The notes beneath the pieces were generated by a model that saw nothing but the letters and a program-made list of their open reading frames with translations, did not search any database and had not been told where the DNA came from. A stretch of DNA of 64,000 nt, taken from the NCBI RefSeq assembly GCF_003574465.1, contig NZ_QOWC01000007.1:26784-90783 (forward strand). Reading direction: 5' to 3'. The translations under genes were made by a program, and so were the position numbers. The stretch is from Methylobacterium crusticola. Lineage in GTDB: Bacteria > Pseudomonadota > Alphaproteobacteria > Rhizobiales > Beijerinckiaceae. Below, piece after piece: positions 8,553 through 16,828 of this stretch (the first letter of the stretch is position 1; every line of letters starts with the position of its first letter).

Positions 8553-10844
8553 TCACGGGTGGGCGGCCTCGATCCGGACCGGCACCGACTTCGCCGCCGG
8601 CACCTTGCTGCGCTCCGCGTGGTGCCACAGGGGAATCAGGGGATTGCACTCCGGATAGTAGCCCCCGACGCAGCCCGCCGGCACGTCGTAGGCGAGGACC
8701 CGAAAGCCCTCGACGCGCCGCACGATGCCGTCCTGCGCCGCGCCGACCAGGTTGACGCTCTGCGCATCGCGGAACCCGAGGCGCGCGATGTCCGCCTTGT
8801 TCATGAACAGCACCATGCGGGTGCCTTTCACGCCGCGGAAGCGATCGTCGTAGCCGTAGATCGTGGTGTTGAACTGGTCGTTCGACCGCATGGTGATCAG
8901 GCGCATGACGTCCGGATCCGCCTGCTCGGTGTCGGGATCGGCCGACAGGCCGCGCGGGACGATGAAGTTCGCCTTGCCGTTGGGGGTCTTCCAGACCCGG
9001 TCGGCGGCCGGGATCGGCCGGCGGAAGCCGCCGGGCTGCCACATCCGGGCGTTGAAGTTCTTGAACTCGGCGGGGTAGGTCGCCTCGATGGCGTCGCGCA
9101 CGCTGGCGTAGTCGCGGCCCCAGCGGTCCCAGTCGATCCGCTCGTTCGGCGCGAGCGTCGCCTTGGCGATCTCGGCGACGATGCGGGGCTCGGACAGGAG
9201 GTGCCGGCTCGCCGGCTCCGCGTAGCCCTTCGAGCCGTGGATGCAGGCCGTCGAATCCTCCATCGCCACGGACTGGCGGCCGCCGGGCTGCGCGTCGATC
9301 TCGACCCGGCCCAGGCAGGGCAGGATGTAGGCGACCTCGCCGTGGATGAGGTGGTTGCGGTTGAGCTTCGTCGAGATCTGCACGGTCAGGCGCAGCTTGC
9401 GCCAGGCCGGCTCCATCAGGTCGGTCTCGGGGACGGCGCGGATGAAGTTGCCGCCGAGCGCCACGAACGCGCGCACCGATCCGTCGAGGATGCCCTCGCA
9501 GGCCTCGACCGTGTTGAGGCCCTTCTCGGCCGGCGGATCGAAGCCGTAGAGCGCCTTGAGCGTCGCGTTCGGGACCAGCTCGGGCTTCTCGGTGATGCCG
9601 ACGGTGCGCTGGCCCTGGACGTTGGAATGGCCCCGCACCGGGCAGATGCCGGCGCCCGGGCGCCCGACATTGCCCCGCAGGAGCAGCAGGTTGACGAGCA
9701 TCTGCACGGTCTCGACGCCCATGCGGTGCTGGGTCAGGCCCATGCCGTAGATGCCCAGCGTCGCCTTGGACCTGCCGTAGGTCCGGGCCGCCTGCTCCAG
9801 CGCCGCGCGCGGGAGCCCGGAATGGCGCTCCAGCTCGTCCCAGGTCCTCGCGCGCACCGAATCGGCGAACGCCTCGAAGCCGTGCGTGTGCTCGGCGATG
9901 AACGCGGTGTCGATCAGCCGCGGGCCGCCGCTCGCTTGAGCCGCGTCGTCAGCCTCGAGCAACGCCTTGCAGAGGCCGTAGATCGCCCCGAGATCCCCGC
10001 CCGCCTTGACTTGCAGGTACTGGGACGAGATCCGCGTCTCGGAGCGCGTCAGCATCTCGAGGGGTGATTGCGGGTTCGTGAAGCTCTCGAGCCCTCGCTC
10101 CCGGAACGGGTTGAAGGTGATGATCGGCACGCCCCGCTTGCTCGCGTCCTGGAGCGGATGCAGCATCCGCGGCGCGTTCGAGCCCGGGTTCTGGCCGAAG
10201 AACAGGATGCAGTCGGTGTGCTCGAAATCCTCGAGCAGCACCGTGCCGACGGGCGAGCCGATGCTCTCGGGCAGCGCCACGGACGTCGATTCGTGGCACA
10301 TGTTGGAACTGTCGGGCAGGTTGTTGTTGCCGTAGAGCCGCGCCAGCAGGCCGTACATGTAGGAGGCTTCGAGCGAGGCGCGGCCCGAGGCGTAGAACAC
10401 GGTCGATTTCGGCGCGAGCGCTCTCAGCTCGGTCCCGATCTCCCGGAACGCCTCCGCCCACGGGACCGGGCGATAGGTATCGGTCGCGGCGTCCCACCGC
10501 ATCGGCTCGGTCAGGCGACCGAGCTCCTCGAGGTCGTAGTCCCGCCAGCCCTCGAGCTCGGTGACCGTGTGCTTGGCGAAGAAGTCGGCCGCGATGCTGC
10601 GGCGCGTGACCTCCCAGGCGGTCGCCTTGGCGCCGTTCTCGCAGTACTCGAACACGGAGGGCTTGGCGGGCTTGGCCCAGGCGCAGCTGACGCACATGAA
10701 GCCGTCCGGCTTGTTCTGGTGCAGCAGCAGCCCCCCGCCGCTCAGCGGGATCTGCTCGCGGAGCAGGATCTCGGTCAGCGACTTGGCCGACCCCCAGCCG
10801 CCGGCAGGACCCTTGTAGGGCTTGATCGTGACGGGGTCGGCCAT
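8553..10844 (-). CDS. FdhF/YdeP-family molybdopterin oxidoreductase
   Basis: This 763-residue protein belongs to the YdeP branch of the formate-dehydrogenase-H-like molybdopterin oxidoreductases; E. coli YdeP is 759 residues. The N-terminus carries FMCVSCAWAKP. The molybdopterin-binding body includes ILFFGQNPGSNAPR, and the C-terminal molybdopterin dinucleotide-binding domain includes MRSNDQFNTT. Around residues 200-215 (SSNMCHES) I see no Sec/Cys at the usual molybdenum-ligand position, as expected of this branch, so formate oxidation should not be assumed. E. coli YdeP is linked to acid resistance; the substrate is unknown. The ATG at 10844 gives the family length. Confidence 0.9.
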   Translation of the reverse strand: MADPVTIKPYKGPAGGWGSAKSLTEILLREQIPLSGGGLLLHQNKPDGFMCVSCAWAKPAKPSVFEYCENGAKATAWEVTRRSIAADFFAKHTVTELEGWRDYDLEELGRLTEPMRWDAATDTYRPVPWAEAFREIGTELRALAPKSTVFYASGRASLEASYMYGLLARLYGNNNLPDSSNMCHESTSVALPESIGSPVGTVLLEDFEHTDCILFFGQNPGSNAPRMLHPLQDASKRGVPIITFNPFRERGLESFTNPQSPLEMLTRSETRISSQYLQVKAGGDLGAIYGLCKALLEADDAAQASGGPRLIDTAFIAEHTHGFEAFADSVRARTWDELERHSGLPRAALEQAARTYGRSKATLGIYGMGLTQHRMGVETVQMLVNLLLLRGNVGRPGAGICPVRGHSNVQGQRTVGITEKPELVPNATLKALYGFDPPAEKGLNTVEACEGILDGSVRAFVALGGNFIRAVPETDLMEPAWRKLRLTVQISTKLNRNHLIHGEVAYILPCLGRVEIDAQPGGRQSVAMEDSTACIHGSKGYAEPASRHLLSEPRIVAEIAKATLAPNERIDWDRWGRDYASVRDAIEATYPAEFKNFNARMWQPGGFRRPIPAADRVWKTPNGKANFIVPRGLSADPDTEQADPDVMRLITMRSNDQFNTTIYGYDDRFRGVKGTRMVLFMNKADIARLGFRDAQSVNLVGAAQDGIVRRVEGFRVLAYDVPAGCVGGYYPECNPLIPLWHHAERSKVPAAKSVPVRIEAAHP

Positions 10845-11226
10845 GCCGGTTCTCCACTCGGTGAGGTGATGCGAGGTCGCGGGCGCGATCCCGCCGGCGG
10901 GTGCCTCGACCCGGGACGGGCCGCGGAGCGGGCTCACGCGGTCGAGCGTTCACACCGGTCCGCCGCCCCGGTCCCGCCGGACCGGCGGCGCCGGCCCGAT
11001 CCCGCCGCGGGCCGGCCGGGTGCGTCGGCAGCCGCGGCCGGCCGGTCGAGGGCATGGTCCAATGTCGAGAATCCCGTTGCGCCCGCGTCCGCGGAAATCC
11101 AAGCAGCTAACAGGCCGGGCCTGCGTTGGATCCCCCCTGTGTCGCTATGGCCCCGCGGCCCGCGCGACGCTGCGCCGGCGGCGAGCCCTCCGGGTGGCGG
11201 ATCCCGCGGCCCCGCGGGGCGGGGCG
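10845..11226. other. Intergenic stretch upstream of the YdeP-like gene
   Basis: This 382-bp gap lies between the start of the YdeP-like gene and the end of the spermidine-synthase-like gene. It contains several overlapping CCGG/GGCC-rich inverted segments around 10965-11045 but no convincing gene. The leftward promoter should lie here; I cannot pick out its hexamers. Confidence 0.4.
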
Positions 11227-13497
11227 TCACTCCCGCAGGGCGTGATCGGCGATGGCCTGGAGCAGGTTGGAGTAGTCGTCGGTCCAGGGCGCCACCGCCG
11301 GATCCGGCTCGATCCGCTGCCAGACGCCGCCGGAGGCCAGCGCGCCGAGATGGGCCGGCTCGCGGGCGACCGCCGCGATGGTCGTGCGGTAGCGCATCCG
11401 CCGCTCGACCGGTTCATCGATCGCCTCCTTGAGGACGTAGGTGACCAGGCCGTGCTCCGCGGCGGTGCGGGCGAGGATGCGCCGGACGTCGAGGTGCCGG
11501 TTCGTGATGTTGAGCACGAGCGCGCCGCGCGGATCGAGCTTGGCGAAGTAGAGCCCCAGCGCCTCCCTGGTGAGGAGGTGCGTCGGAATCGCGTCCGACG
11601 AGAAGGCGTCGAGCACGAGGAGGCTCAGGCCGCCGGGCTGGTCCGCCAGGGTGAGCCGGCCGTCGCCGAGCACGATCGGGGCCGCTGGCGCGCAGGCGCT
11701 CAGGAACTGGAAGTGCTCGGGGTTGCGGGCGATCGCCGCGATCACGGGATCGATCTCGAGGAACGTCCACGCCTCGCCGGGCGCCGCGTAGCAGGCGAGC
11801 AGCCCCGCCCCGAGGCCGATCACTCCGACGGCCGGCAGCGTGCCGCCGCGCGCCGCGCGAACCGCTCCGACGGCGCCCGCGTAGGCGCCATCGGGGACGT
11901 AGTAGGTCAGGGGCTCCGGCCGGCCGGTCGCGGGCGTGCCGTCCTCGTTCCTCAGCCGCACGGCGCCGTGCACGGTCGTGCCGTGGACGAGGACCCGGAA
12001 GCGGCCGTCCTGCGTGTCGGCGACCTGGTGCACCCCGAAGAAGGACCGATGCGCCAGGCGCACCGCATGGCTCTTGGGGAAGACCACGATCAGCAGCAGG
12101 AGCACCAGCGCCACGGGCGCGAGCAGCCGGGGCCGGCTCCAGGTGAGCGTCAGCATCAGGGCGAAGGCCGCAACGAGCATCAGCCGCGTCGCCGCCAGGA
12201 CGTCGAGGAGCAGCGCCAGCCCGGCGCAGGCCGCGACCGCGACCGCGCAGCGCGCGAGCGTGCGGCCGGCCTCCCGCGCGCCCGCCGCACGCAGGTCGGC
12301 GAAGAAGCCGGGCCGGCAGGCGAGGGCGAGCACGAGCAGGACCGGATACTCGACGACGCTCGAGAAGACCTGGGGCGCGACCAGGGTGCAGGCGATGCCG
12401 CCGAGCACGCCGCCGAGGGACATGCAGAGGTAGAACTCGGTGAGCCGGCTCGCCGGAGGGCGCGACCGGTAGAGGGCCGCGTGGCAGACCATGGTGGTGA
12501 CGAAGAACAGGCCGAGATGCAGGCCGAGACCCGCGGCGAGGCCCCAGGACGGGGTCACCAGGGCGAGGCAGGCGAGCGCCGTGCCCCCGACCTGGAGGCG
12601 CGTCAGCAGGGCGTCGCCGACGGGCGGCCGGTCCCGGAAGGCGAGCACGAAGGTCAGCAGGAACAGCGCGAGCGGCACGACCCAGAGGAGTGGGGCCGAC
12701 GCGACGTCGGTGGCGATGTGGGCCGTGACCGACACGAGCAGGCCGGACGGCACGAACGACAGGGCGATCCACGCGAGCCGGGACCGCCAGGTGGGCCGGG
12801 CCTCGGCGCGCGCGCGGGCCGGCAGGGCCGCGGCGGGCTCCCGCCGGCCCGTCAGGACGGCGCAGGCCGCGATCATCGCGGCGAGCACCAGGAAGCCGAT
12901 CATCCAGGCGCGGCTCTGGTCCCGGAGCGCGAGGAGCGGCTCGAACGCGGCGGGATAGGCGAGGAGCGCCGCGAAGGAGCCCAGGTTCGAGGCCGCGTAG
13001 AGCGCGTAGGGGTTGTCGGCGGCCGGGTGACCCGAGCGGGCGAACCACGCCTGGAGCAGCGGCCCGTTGCCGGCGACCGCGAAGAACGGGAGCCCCACCG
13101 AGGTCGCGAAGAGGCCGAGCAGCCACAGGGCCTGCCCCTCCGCCGGCGGCCTGCCCCACCCCGCCGCGAGCACGATGGGCATGGCCGCGACGGCCCCGAC
13201 CATCAGGACGCCGTGCAGGGCCGCGGCGACCCGGAACGGAACGCGGCGCACCAGCCAGTGCGCGTAGAGGTAGCCCGCGAGCAGCAGCGACTGGAAGAAC
13301 ACCATGGCGACGGACCAGACGGCCGGCGTCCCGCCGAGGGCCGGCAGCACCATCTTGGTGAACATCGGCTGGACGGCGAAGAGCAGAAAGGCCGACAGGA
13401 ACAGCGTGGCGGCGAACAGCGGAAGCAGCAGCCCCGCGCCACGGCTCCGGGCCCCCGCGGGTGCCGGCTGATCGAGCGATCGGATCGCGGAGGTCAT
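11227..13497 (-). CDS. Membrane-anchored spermidine-synthase-like protein
   Basis: This 756-residue protein has about eleven to twelve predicted membrane segments in its first ~480 residues (e.g. FAATLFLSAFLLFAVQ near residue 30). A SpeE-like Rossmann domain follows, with the SAM-binding strand GVIGLGAGLLACY and the LLVLDAFSSDAIPTHL motif. Such fusions are common in alphaproteobacteria and annotated as fused MFS/spermidine synthase, but their product is unproven and polyamine synthesis should not be assumed. The ATG at 13497 sits 8 nt from a GGAG; the adjacent GTG at 13500 is an equally spaced alternative. It seems to be transcribed alone. Confidence 0.88.
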   Translation of the reverse strand: MTSAIRSLDQPAPAGARSRGAGLLLPLFAATLFLSAFLLFAVQPMFTKMVLPALGGTPAVWSVAMVFFQSLLLAGYLYAHWLVRRVPFRVAAALHGVLMVGAVAAMPIVLAAGWGRPPAEGQALWLLGLFATSVGLPFFAVAGNGPLLQAWFARSGHPAADNPYALYAASNLGSFAALLAYPAAFEPLLALRDQSRAWMIGFLVLAAMIAACAVLTGRREPAAALPARARAEARPTWRSRLAWIALSFVPSGLLVSVTAHIATDVASAPLLWVVPLALFLLTFVLAFRDRPPVGDALLTRLQVGGTALACLALVTPSWGLAAGLGLHLGLFFVTTMVCHAALYRSRPPASRLTEFYLCMSLGGVLGGIACTLVAPQVFSSVVEYPVLLVLALACRPGFFADLRAAGAREAGRTLARCAVAVAACAGLALLLDVLAATRLMLVAAFALMLTLTWSRPRLLAPVALVLLLLIVVFPKSHAVRLAHRSFFGVHQVADTQDGRFRVLVHGTTVHGAVRLRNEDGTPATGRPEPLTYYVPDGAYAGAVGAVRAARGGTLPAVGVIGLGAGLLACYAAPGEAWTFLEIDPVIAAIARNPEHFQFLSACAPAAPIVLGDGRLTLADQPGGLSLLVLDAFSSDAIPTHLLTREALGLYFAKLDPRGALVLNITNRHLDVRRILARTAAEHGLVTYVLKEAIDEPVERRMRYRTTIAAVAREPAHLGALASGGVWQRIEPDPAVAPWTDDYSNLLQAIADHALRE

Positions 13498-13739
13498 CAC
13501 GGTGGCTCCGAAGGGGTCGGATCACGCTACCGTGCGAATCTGAAGGAAGTGGATCCGCACCCGCTCCGCCGACGATCTTGCCCGCCGTGAACCTGCCGGC
13601 CGCATCCTTGGGTCATGCCCGCGAGCGCCCCGTCCGGTGCGGCCCCGTTCCGGGCCGGAGCGCGAGGGGATTTCCAGGGTGCTGGCCCGATCGCCTCCGG
13701 CCGCTACATGGGGAAGGCCGAGCAGCAGTGGGGACGCCG

Positions 13740-13922
13740 ATGTACGTCGAGGGAGGATGGACGCCGTCCCCGGAGCCGCCGCCCCGCGAGCCCCGACTGA
13801 CGAAGCGCCAGGAGCGGGTGCTGCTGTGGCTCATCGCCGTGAACGTGCTGCTGATGTTCGTCGCGCCGATCGGCGGCGCAACCGTCGTCCACGCCGTGCT
13901 GGCGATGGTGCGGCACGGCTAG
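13740..13922 (+). CDS. 60-residue single-pass membrane protein
   Basis: This small protein has a Pro-rich, charged N-terminus (residues 1-25) followed by one hydrophobic segment (about 28-55, LLWLIAVNVLLMFVAPIGGA) and ends MVRHG. A GGGGA lies a suitable distance before the ATG. Its stop TAG (13920-13922) is provided by repeat copy B, as happens with rsgA and copy A. Function is unknown. The clear membrane segment and ribosome binding site favour a real gene. Confidence 0.6.
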   Translation: MYVEGGWTPSPEPPPREPRLTKRQERVLLWLIAVNVLLMFVAPIGGATVVHAVLAMVRHG

Positions 13923-14024
13923 AGCAGCATCCGATCACGCTGCCATCGGGCGCTGCTCCAGGTTTCTGATTCTGCCGCATGTTCTGCGGCGAACCGGTGT
14001 CCACTTCGCCGGAAAATGCTCTAG
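13919..14024 (-). repeat. 106-bp dispersed palindromic repeat, copy B
   Basis: This is the second copy of the element at 7890-7995, same length and reverse orientation, about 92% identical by eye. It is bounded by CTAGAGCA and TGCTCTAG. It overlaps the stop codon of the 60-residue gene at 13740-13922 and lies 57 bp past the stop of the leftward gene at 14082-14366, so it sits between convergent genes, where a bidirectional terminator would be useful. Confidence 0.9.
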
Positions 14025-14081
14025 CGTCTGCGGCCGGCCGCGTCCCCGCGCCCTCCGCGGGCACGGGTCCGGGATGCCGGG

Positions 14082-14366
14082 TCAGGGATTGCAGCCGATG
14101 CAGATGTCCCGCACGACGTGCATGCCCTTCGGCGGGCCGACCTTCTGGTTCGGGAGCTGGCCCTGCGCGACCTGCGGCCGCCGGGGGGGCGCCTGCGGCG
14201 CGATGCTTCCGGTCACCGCGGCCCTGGGCGGCACGAACGCGAAGTTCATGTCCGGCGCCGCGCCCGTGGCCCTGGGCGTCGCCGCCGCGGGCGCCTGGGC
14301 GAGGGCGGCCGAGACCGTCGCGACCGTGAGGAGCAGACCTGCTGCGGCGATGCGGTCGGTGCCCAT
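14082..14366 (-). CDS. Small exported protein, unknown function
   Basis: This 94-residue protein has a clear signal peptide: MGTDRIAAAGLLLTVATVSAALAQA, with the likely cleavage after ALA-QA. The mature part is rich in Pro, Ala and Gln and ends VVRDICIGCNP, with two cysteines close to the C-terminus that could bind a metal or form a disulfide. AGAGGGA stands just before the ATG. Longer upstream starts in this frame are low-complexity and unlikely. I do not recognise a family. Confidence 0.65.
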   Translation of the reverse strand: MGTDRIAAAGLLLTVATVSAALAQAPAAATPRATGAAPDMNFAFVPPRAAVTGSIAPQAPPRRPQVAQGQLPNQKVGPPKGMHVVRDICIGCNP

Positions 14367-14630
14367 CGATCCCTCTTGCCGGACGCCGCGCCCGCCGGAT
14401 GCCACGTTCGTCGGGTGCCACGCCGACTCCCGGTCCGGCCCGGCGCCGGACGTCGTCGGGACGGGCCGCGACCGGCTCTCGCCGCGCGAGCGCCCGCCCG
14501 GCCTGATCGAGGCGCCCCGGAGGCCGCCCGAGATCGCCTCGTTCCCCCGCCTGCCCGGGCGGGACGGGGCGACCGTCACCCCGGCCCGCCGGATCGCCCG
14601 CGACGGCCGATCCGCGGGACCCGGGCGCCG

Positions 14631-14741
14631 CTAGGACGTGAACGATGTTCCGTGGGGCTGGGCCTTGCGGTACCCGACGGCGCTCACGGCGGCCAGGGCG
14701 ACCCACGGGCCGACGAAAACCAGGAAGAGGAGAAACGACAT
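14631..14741 (-). CDS. 36-residue membrane peptide
   Basis: The frame encodes a 36-residue peptide whose first ~22 residues (MSFLLFLVFVGPWVALAAVSAVG) form one membrane segment, with a short polar tail ending HGTSFTS. A canonical AGGAG lies 7 nt before the ATG, which is the main reason to accept so short a gene. It belongs to a run of tiny leftward genes at 14082-15408. Function is unknown. Confidence 0.55.
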   Translation of the reverse strand: MSFLLFLVFVGPWVALAAVSAVGYRKAQPHGTSFTS

Positions 14742-14944
14742 GGTCACACTCCTGCGGCAATGCCCCCGTCGGCCACGCTGAAATCGGGTCGCCGCAACGA
14801 TATGGGATTTTTCGCGGGCTGCCGAGCCCAGATTTCGCGATCGCGGTCGCGATCCGCCACCGCGTCGCTGGGCGCCCCCGACCGGCTCCCCGAAAGCGCG
14901 CACGGCGTCCCAGGGCCGGGACGCTGCCCGGCGCCGACGCGAAA

Positions 14945-14977
14945 GGCCCCGCCGCCGGCCGATGCCGGGGCGGGGCC
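14945..14977 (-). terminator. Intrinsic terminator of the small-protein pair
   Basis: A GGCCCCGCC/GGCGGGGCC stem read leftwards is followed by TTTC. It lies ~50 bp after the stop of the 33-residue gene at 15029-15130 and is the best intrinsic terminator candidate of this segment. Confidence 0.6.
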
Positions 14978-14995
14978 CTCGTCGCACGGACGGAG

Positions 14996-15021
14996 GGAGG
15001 ACCGCCCGCGGGCGGTCCTCC
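14996..15021. terminator. Perfect 26-bp palindrome after a small gene
   Basis: GGAGGACCGCCCG is followed directly by its exact reverse complement, with no spacer, 7 bp past the stop codon at 15029. It can form a strong hairpin in RNA and may protect or terminate the transcript. A protein-binding site is the alternative. Confidence 0.5.
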
Positions 15022-15028
15022 CCTGGCG

Positions 15029-15130
15029 TCACATGTTCAGCAGGGCGTTGGCCGTGCCGATGACCGTCGCGACGAGGCTGGCGGCCAGTACTCCGATCAT
15101 GCCGTAGGACACGGCTCTCAGCAGCACCAT
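15029..15130 (-). CDS. 33-residue membrane peptide
   Basis: This 33-residue peptide is almost entirely one hydrophobic helix (MVLLRAVSYGMIGVLAASLV, then ATVIGTANALLNM). A strong GGAGG stands 8 nt before the ATG. It follows the exported protein at 15151-15408 by 20 bp, so the two are likely co-transcribed, and two hairpins lie just after it. Function is unknown. Confidence 0.55.
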   Translation of the reverse strand: MVLLRAVSYGMIGVLAASLVATVIGTANALLNM

Positions 15131-15150
15131 CTGGTTCGCCTCCGGCCCGG

Positions 15151-15408
15151 TCAGCAGCGGTACCCGCCCGAGGTCTGGCCGTACTGCTTGACCGGCCGGG
15201 TCTGCTGGTTGGCGTTGCCCTCGGCGGCCGAGCTCATCGGGCACGCCTCGTAGAACGGCGTGTCGTGAACGCCGAGGGAGCCGGTGGTCTCGACGTCGCG
15301 GGACCAGGAGGGGGCGGACAGGGAGCCGGCGCTGAATGCCATGGCGGACGGGATCGGAGCGGCGCCAACGACGAGGGCGGTGACGACGGCGGCGATGCAG
15401 GTCTTCAT
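15151..15408 (-). CDS. Small secreted protein, unknown function
   Basis: The protein is 85 residues. It has a classical signal peptide (MKTCIAAVVTALVVGAAPIP, cleavage near SAMA-FS) and a short polar mature region of about 60 residues with two cysteines (EACPMSS and the C-terminal GGYRC). It is first in a likely two-gene unit with the 33-residue membrane peptide. I know no matching family. Confidence 0.65.
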   Translation of the reverse strand: MKTCIAAVVTALVVGAAPIPSAMAFSAGSLSAPSWSRDVETTGSLGVHDTPFYEACPMSSAAEGNANQQTRPVKQYGQTSGGYRC

Positions 15409-15742
15409 ATGGTATTCAGTCTCCAGTTGCGGAGAAGATGACGGTCGATGTCATCTCCTGCCGTTGCGATGAGCGAGAGATAGGGGGGCGATGTCGATCG
15501 CGATGTGTCCTCGCGCACGCGGCGCAGGGGAATAAAATCGATCCCTGAACGCGAGCCGGCCGCAAAAAGCGTGACCGTTGCCTTGCGTGAGGGGTGCGGG
15601 AGCCCGCGCCTCCAGGTCTCGTCCGGCCCGCACGCACGGGTGGCTCGGGACCCGCGGGCCCGCCGCTGCCGCGCCCCAAGTCCGCCGAGCAAGCGATCCC
15701 CGCAGCCATCGCGGCCGAGGCTTCACCAGGGCTTTGGGAGCT
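15409..15742. other. Intergenic stretch with a short direct repeat
   Basis: This 334-bp gap has no gene I can support. At its right end GCTTCACCAGGGCTTTGGGA (15720-15739) is repeated almost exactly at 15740-15758, with one T lost. The second copy covers the stop codon of the next leftward gene. The upstream region of the secreted-protein gene lies at 15409-15500 and is comparatively AT-rich. Confidence 0.5.
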
Positions 15743-16096
15743 TCACCAGGGCTTGGGAACGAGCCGGTAGAAGACGATCCAGTAGGGCAGGGCGACCAGG
15801 GCGGCCCGCCACATCGGCCACCTCCAGCCACGCCGCAGCACGACGAGCACCGTCAGGCCCGCGAGGGCGTTGCCCACGAGGGTAGCGAAGCCGGCCAGCA
15901 CGAGGAAGGCCAGGAACCCCAGGAGCGCGACCGTCGAGCCGAGCCAGCCGGGGGCCCGGTCCAACTCCAGCCACGGCGTCGTCGTCAGCATCTCGCAGAC
16001 GCCGACGAAGAAGACGGCCGAGGCGGCAACTCCGCGCCCCCACGGCGACCGGCCGTGGACCGAGCGCGTGGTCCCAGGGGAAGGATGCGCGCTCAT
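15743..16096 (-). CDS. Small multi-pass membrane protein
   Basis: This 117-residue protein has three likely membrane segments: ~25-45 (AASAVFFVGVCEMLTT), ~52-72 (STVALLGFLAFLVLAGFATL) and ~75-110 ending YWIVFYRLVPKPW. It matches no family I recognise. The ATG at 16096 is the first good start. Its last codons lie within a 20-bp direct duplication, so the C-terminus may have been reset by a small tandem duplication. Confidence 0.65.
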   Translation of the reverse strand: MSAHPSPGTTRSVHGRSPWGRGVAASAVFFVGVCEMLTTTPWLELDRAPGWLGSTVALLGFLAFLVLAGFATLVGNALAGLTVLVVLRRGWRWPMWRAALVALPYWIVFYRLVPKPW

Positions 16097-16315
16097 TCAG
16101 GACCCGGGACGCCCGACCGGCCCGCTCCTCGGCGCCGCCGCTCGGGCCCGCGGACGGGGAGTCGAGGGCCGCTTCCCCCGTGGTCCACCGCGTGGCACCC
16201 CGATCCGGACTGTGATCCGGTTCGGCACGAGGTCCCGCGGGGGGCAAGGCCGTGCGGGCGAGGGCGGACGCGCCACTCAGGACGCCCACCAACGCGACGG
16301 GTTCGGGGAGATGCG

Positions 16316-16600
16316 GTGAGCAAGCCTGACATCAAGCGTGTCGCTCTGATCATCCTCGGCGGAATCGGCCGGGTCACGCAACTGGGGGATACGTCATCTC
16401 TCCGCTATCGCCTGAAGGCCCCCGGCTGGTTCGCGGCCGCGAAGTACGGGAGCCTGTTCGTCGTCGTAGCCCTGATGTTCGTCGCCGCGGCACTGGCGAG
16501 CGGGCATCGCTCGTGGATCGGCGCGGTGATGGGCGGCGGCCTCCTGTTGCTGGGCCTGGCCCTGATACACCTCGCCCTCGTCCTTCGGTCCCGGCAGTGA
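16316..16600 (+). CDS. Two-segment membrane protein, unknown function
   Basis: The 94-residue protein starts at a GTG (SKPDIKRVALIILGG follows) placed 5 nt after GGGGAG. It has two strong membrane segments at ~43-62 (YGSLFVVVALMFVAAALA) and ~67-90 (WIGAVMGGGLLLLGLALIHL). No ATG is available in the frame. It stands alone before the dual GntR regulator. No function can be assigned. Confidence 0.65.
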   Translation: MSKPDIKRVALIILGGIGRVTQLGDTSSLRYRLKAPGWFAAAKYGSLFVVVALMFVAAALASGHRSWIGAVMGGGLLLLGLALIHLALVLRSRQ

Positions 16601-16828
16601 CCCTGCTCGGCGGCGTGATCCCCGGCTCTACTCGCGCGGATGCTCCGGTGCCGCGTAGCCGGCCGGCCGGCGTTCCTGCTGCCCGCCGCACCATCGGGAC
16701 GACGGCGGCACGCGGCGGCCGGGAGATCGGCGGCACGGGAGCGCAGACGCGTCCCCGTCGCGCGTGTTAGATCAGCGGAAAAGGCCGGCTGGCGCGATCA
16801 ACCCGCCGGCCCGGGAGGAAGATCGATC

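Noticed and set aside
11020..13590. Rightward frame of 856 codons rich in Glu, Gly, Gln and Arg
   Set aside because: It is the antisense of the membrane spermidine-synthase-like gene; its acidic/basic repeats are the complement of hydrophobic codons.
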